Positions 60,371 through 64,000 of a DNA stretch of 64,000 nucleotides are shown piece after piece. The notes under the pieces are model-generated. The model saw only the letters and a program-made list of their open reading frames with translations. It did no database searches and was not told the origin of the DNA. Source of the stretch: Merluccius polli (lineage: Eukaryota; Chordata; Actinopteri; Gadiformes; Merlucciidae); NCBI GenBank assembly GCA_030340625.1, contig JAOPHQ010000586.1, positions 186,001 through 250,000 on the forward strand. The letters run 5' to 3'. Every line of letters begins with the position of its first letter. Position 1 is the first letter of the stretch. The translations under genes were made by a program, and so were the position numbers.

Positions 60371-60378
60371 CGCCACAG

Positions 60379-61379
60379 CCTAACAACAAATAAGGTGAGG
60401 AAATCAGACCAAACAGAAAGAGGGGAGACGACCGGACCAAGCACACTGTGCGCTGTCAGATCCAGCAGGTTGCCATAAGCAAACCGAAACAACAGAGACG
60501 AAAAAACCTACAAAACACACAAAAGGTGAACTAGATTCCCTTCAAAAGGAACCAATGTCAGCACCACACTCAGGAGGTGAGAGACAGACCCTGAGCAGGT
60601 TGTTTCTTTTAAAGCCCTGCCGACAGGTGAGGATGAACAGCATCAGCGATAGCATCGTCCACCTGCTCCCCCTCTTTCCACTGGCCTTTTTAAACCCAGT
60701 GCACATGAGGGAGAGATCCTAGTTCAACTGCCATTTATCCAGTGTTGAAAAAATGCCTTTAAAAATCAAACACACAACTCCTTTTATACTTACAAGTAAA
60801 TATTGTACGTTGGTGAATATCATTTCATGTTAACAATGTTATGTGTAAGGGAGTTAATTAGCCAATGGCCACGGCAGTCCTTTTATGATCAGAAAAACAA
60901 CAAAGTTATTTCCCAGCACAGGCCTATTCAGACAGCACTACTGTGAGGTGTTCTCCAGAACCAGATGAAAGCATGCCAACCCACTTTCAAGGTCTGTTAT
61001 TTTCATCATGGCTTCTCCACAAAACACCTGTTGGGTGTGGCTCCTAACCCCAGCACAGCACACAGAGCAGGGGCTTGGGTTCATCCCTAATACACAAACT
61101 TTGTCTTTGTGTTATCACACTGGGATTATGTGCAAACCAAAAAATAAAAAGAAATGAAATATGTGCAATTAACGCATGTCAAATATAACTATAATACGTG
61201 ACACCATTCGAGGAGCTTAATGACCCAACCGCACCGGAAGGGTAGGCCTCCACCCAAAGCACAACAGTTATTTACCTTGAATTCACATTCAACATTCACT
61301 GAGCGCCTTGTGGCCGTTAAAATATTTACAATGGCCCCATTTTTAAACAAAATACTTCACTCACGCTAATCCAGGGCGG
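60379..61379. other. Non-coding spacer
   Basis: No supported gene or element. On the minus strand a possible splice donor (CAAGGTAAATAA, about 61265-61276) lies close to the promoter-like block, so a divergent transcript cannot be excluded. Confidence 0.4.
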
Positions 61380-61625
61380 AGGCGGAGGCGCCATCCCGCA
61401 GGTCTCGAGCGTCGTCGTCGAGGCCAGAGGAGGGTACGGTGTGCGCATGCGCCGCGCGACCTGGCAACCTGGCATCAGCACGTGACTTGTGGAGACGACC
61501 ATAGACATATCATAGACGCAGCATTGGATGCTGTGACGCGAGAAATTCGGCCGCCATCTTGGAGTGGGGATGGGGAGGAGCATAAACAGAAAATAGGAAT
61601 CGGGGGATTACTTTTCACAAGTAAG
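61380..61625. promoter_or_regulatory. CpG-rich promoter-like block (NRF1, E-box, YY1 sites)
   Basis: Within about 180 bp lie an exact NRF1 palindrome GCGCATGCGC (61443-61452), an E-box CACGTG followed by AC (61479-61486, USF-like), and CCGCCATCTTGG (61551-61562), the YY1 motif often placed just after transcription starts in CpG promoters. CpG density is high compared with the surroundings. A good splice donor CAA|GTAAGA occurs at 61621 on the plus strand. This set is what a housekeeping-type, possibly bidirectional promoter looks like. Whether it drives the THAP exons 1 kb downstream is inference. Confidence 0.6.
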
Positions 61626-62002
61626 ATTTAACATTACCGTACTATTGGTTGCATTTTGTGAAAATAATATTACCAGAGAGTTAAAAAGGAGCAAAGACCT
61701 TCGATAGTACTGAAATCGTAGCCAGCTAGGCTAACAAACAAGAGTATGACCATAATATAATTGCTTGTCAATGAAATGAAAAAATGACATAGGCCTACTT
61801 GAACAACATAAAGTTGAAATAAATGATGAAGATAAAGATTGTAAAAGCCAACAGGGGTAAAAGTTTGGACCACAGTCCAGATTATGTAGGGAGGGTAATA
61901 TATGTTAGCTAACTAGACAATCAGATGGAGAGTGGCTATACAGTATCTAGTCTAGCTTTCCAACCCATCTTCGTGAAATGTGTGGGACAAAATGTGTGAT
62001 AA

Positions 62003-62400
62003 TGTTGCGAATTAATAATAACATATGTATCAACAGGCTGTAATATCTACACATAGCCACAAAGGAGTAGAAATAAATATACAAGTTGTATTTACCCGAC
62101 CTGACCACATGATGGCGGCAAACATAATACACTGGGGGCGGGCGTACAACACTAGCCATTATGCGTCACAGAGGCCACGCCTCCTGCCCAGAGACTACCG
62201 GGCAACACATCCGGGGGAAGCCAGGAGCCCCCAGGCGGCGCATCAGGACGGATGCAAAGCGAGGGGGCTCTCCACGCGGCGTGACTTTTACAATACCCCT
62301 CCATTGTTACATAGATTAGTTATAACTAAACCTAAACAAATAAAGTGAGTTAAAGCGTTTCCTGTGTCGGCGGCCTTCTTCCTCGGAACACAACCCCACA
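62003..62400 (-). mobile_element. Solo LTR, 398 bp, TSD ATAA
   Basis: Reverse-oriented copy of the LTR at 33871-34261: on the minus strand it begins TGTGGGGTTGTGTTC and ends ATTCGCAACA. Flanked by ATAA at 61999-62002 and 62401-62404. No internal sequence remains. It lies between the promoter-like block and the THAP exons, so if those belong together it sits in an intron. Confidence 0.88.
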
Positions 62401-62564
62401 ATAAACAGGAAAAGGCCCTGCCACACTTACCTGACACCTGGAATGGGGTAATCTTGGGATTACTGTTGAACTTACTAGGCTATGTGTTCACCCGGCTATG
62501 AACTGAGACTTGATAAATCATATTCCATAAGCACTGACCTAGATTACATCTGACACTTTTGAAG

Positions 62565-62936
62565 GTTTCCCAAAGACAAAGATGTGAGGAAGAAGTGGGA
62601 AGAGGCTTTGAGGAGAGAAGGATTCACTGCAAGTGATTATTCAGTTGTCTGCAGTGAACATTTTAAGCAGGCTGATTTTGATAGGACGGGTCAGATTGTC
62701 CGACTACGTGATGGTGTTATTCCATCCCTCTTCAGCTTCCCGGTTCACCTCCAAAAAGTAGGTGTATCATCATAAGGCTATTAGCATTCATAAATGTAAA
62801 TATTCTATTATCAAACAAACTTATCCTTTTATATATTGTATTATGTATTATGCATAATGTTTCTTCATTTCAGTTGGTAAAGGGCAGGGCTACGTCTACC
62901 TCCAGAAGAGCTGAAGAAAGCCTGTCCGTGGCTGGT
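62565..62936 (+). CDS. THAP-domain gene, two partial exons
   Basis: THAP domains are zinc-dependent DNA-binding modules found in vertebrate transcription regulators and in P-like and Kolobok transposons. Exon 62565-62757 follows an AG and starts with the last base of a split codon. It encodes FPKDKDVRKKWEEALRREGF, VVCSEHFKQADFDRTGQIV and DGVIPSLFSFPVHLQK. This has the conserved FP, W, C-x2-H and IPSLF of the second half of the domain. A GTAGGT donor at 62758 and a TTTCAG acceptor ending at 62873 define a 116-bp intron. The next exon continues in frame (LVKGRATSTSRRAEESLSVA). The first exon with the CxxC half was not found, and after about 62936 the sequence turns into duplicated C-rich repeat. 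Closest in layout to fish THAP6-like genes; cellular gene fragment or transposon-borne copy cannot be separated. Confidence 0.72.
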
Positions 62937-63394
62937 TTTCAGCGGCCCTCACAACCCCCCCACCCCCCCTTCCGGACACTGGTTTTCAGCGGCCCTCACA
63001 ACCACACACCACCACCACCCCACCCCTTTCAAGTGTGCATATTGTATATAGTTCTCTGCAAACCTATGGTGGCATCAAGCCTTCAGTGTGTCTTGAACAA
63101 CCACACATAAAAGGTTGCACATTTATATGAATTTTGTGGAAATCATATCATATACATTTTATCGTATTTGTCTAAATGCATACTTGACTGTAGATAGATT
63201 TATAAGTGAAGTTATCAATAGATTGGCCGTAACACTCACCCATTTTAGAATCACATTCTCTCTCTCTCACACACACACAAACACATACAGACACACACAG
63301 AGAGAGAATGTTAACTTGTGTATAATTCCCTATTTTTATTGATGTATTTGCACTTTTAATCTTGCTGAATTCTACAAGGCAAATAAATTAAGTT
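62937..63394. other. C-rich duplication, then non-coding DNA
   Basis: The phrase GGTTTTCAGCGGCCCTCACA occurs twice (about 62935 and 62983) around C-runs, a short tandem duplication. The rest is AT-rich with a short CA run and GAGAGAGA at 63265-63307. No gene recognised. Confidence 0.5.
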
Positions 63395-63720
63395 AAGCAT
63401 TTTGGCACTTCCGGTTCTCTCGTCTCGAAGTCAACAGGTTTTTTGATTGGATTTTTGGTTCGATGCCTGAAATAAGGTCTGTGGTTAACACAAGCGTAAG
63501 AGATTGCCATGTTTTGGTGTACGACATAAAATAAGTCAGTAAATACCCCACTCGTGAATTTTGAACCTTTACGTGTCTTAAAAATTTCTGGTGATTGCAT
63601 TTACGCTTCAAAAGTCATAAAAGTAATGCAACCCGGAAGTTAGCATTGCCCTGGGTTCCCTCGACAAAAAGCCAATGGGGTTTTTCTATTGGATTTTGGA
63701 TTATTGCGGAAAACAATATA
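63395..63720. repeat. Rearranged copy of the 48331 repeat
   Basis: The first part (63403-63625) follows 48383-48600 in the same orientation (GGCACTTCCGGTTCTCTC, GTTCGATGCCTGAAATAAGG, AAATACCCCACTCGTGAATT). From about 63630 the order flips: CCCGGAAGTTAGCATTGCCC and TTCCCTCGACAAAAAGCC are the reverse complement of 48684-48755. Thus an internal inversion joins two parts of the repeat head to head. Both TIRs are missing. Confidence 0.7.
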
Positions 63721-64000
63721 AATAGTATTACCAAAACATTGTCTAATTAAACCAAACTGGGCGAAAATTAAAATGCATTAATATATTCTGGTGAGCCAGG
63801 GTTCAGAGCAAAGACTTGTTGACTATTTGTCAGCAACAGGAATCAACCTGGGAATGTCAATTACACTATCACCGTTCACACTCCTACGTTGATAATCATT
63901 TCTACCAAATAGCCACCTTTCTCACATAAGGGAAAATGAAGTAGAAATAATGAGCCAACACCAGAGCCATGAGAGTTAGTTAAAAGTTTGAGCGCTAGAT
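63721..64000. other. Non-coding DNA to window end
   Basis: No feature recognised. Confidence 0.4.

Noticed and set aside
61326..61583. 85-residue minus-strand protein at the promoter block
   Set aside because: Mostly driven by CpG-rich composition and lacks any domain; kept only as part of the divergent-transcript idea.

Overview
This window looks like part of a ray-finned (teleost) fish genome. It contains a Tc1 transposon with the fish-type CACTCACCGGCCACTTTATT end, many hAT and PIF/Harbinger elements, LTR and LINE remnants, fish-type short repeats (for example the GTCGCTTTGGACAAAAGCG tail near 24.5 kb), and long CA and TA microsatellites. There are no operons, no bacterial-style gene density and no long uninterrupted cellular gene. 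Nearly every recognisable coding stretch is a decayed transposase, nuclease or reverse transcriptase. The one candidate for a host-type gene is a pair of spliced THAP-domain exons near 62.6 kb, about 1 kb downstream of a CpG-rich promoter-like block.

Layout. 1-9.9 kb: mostly unique AT-rich DNA with a SINE-like repeat, a Ty3/Gypsy RT relic (3.7-4.0 kb) and a 1.56-kb fold-back structure (7.86-9.42 kb). 9.9-12.2 kb: a complete but frameshifted hAT with exact 8-bp target duplications. 13.2-14.4 kb: a full-length Tc1 element whose transposase has only two in-frame stops. 16.5-19.7 kb: non-autonomous hATs, two of them inserted in one (TA)n tract. 21-26.1 kb: a solo LTR, a Harbinger MITE, a Harbinger element, and a very young LTR element (24744-26101) whose two 322-bp LTRs look identical. 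27.1-29.6 kb: a purine-rich array split by a second Harbinger with a HARBI1 relic. 32.4-41.1 kb: a LINE 3' end, a ZMYM-like hAT interrupted by a solo LTR, a ZBED-like hAT relic and a second LINE relic. 43.8-48.2 kb: two hATs side by side that share the same target octamer, the second carrying several nested elements. 51.5-56.0 kb: a ~41-bp minisatellite opened by two hATs, each itself carrying nested elements. 57.8-60.4 kb: a ZBED-type hAT. 61.4-63 kb: promoter-like block, solo LTR and THAP exons. 63.4-63.7 kb: a rearranged copy of the repeat at 48.3 kb.

How the parts relate. This is a transposon accumulation zone, not a pathway. The record is mostly one of order of insertion: terminal inverted repeats with matching target duplications allow many nestings to be dated relative to one another. 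Several otherwise different non-autonomous hATs share a short GC-rich module containing GTCAACAATCGCGCA. Coordinates of TIR/TSD-bounded elements are read directly from sequence. Family names rest on motif recognition without database search.
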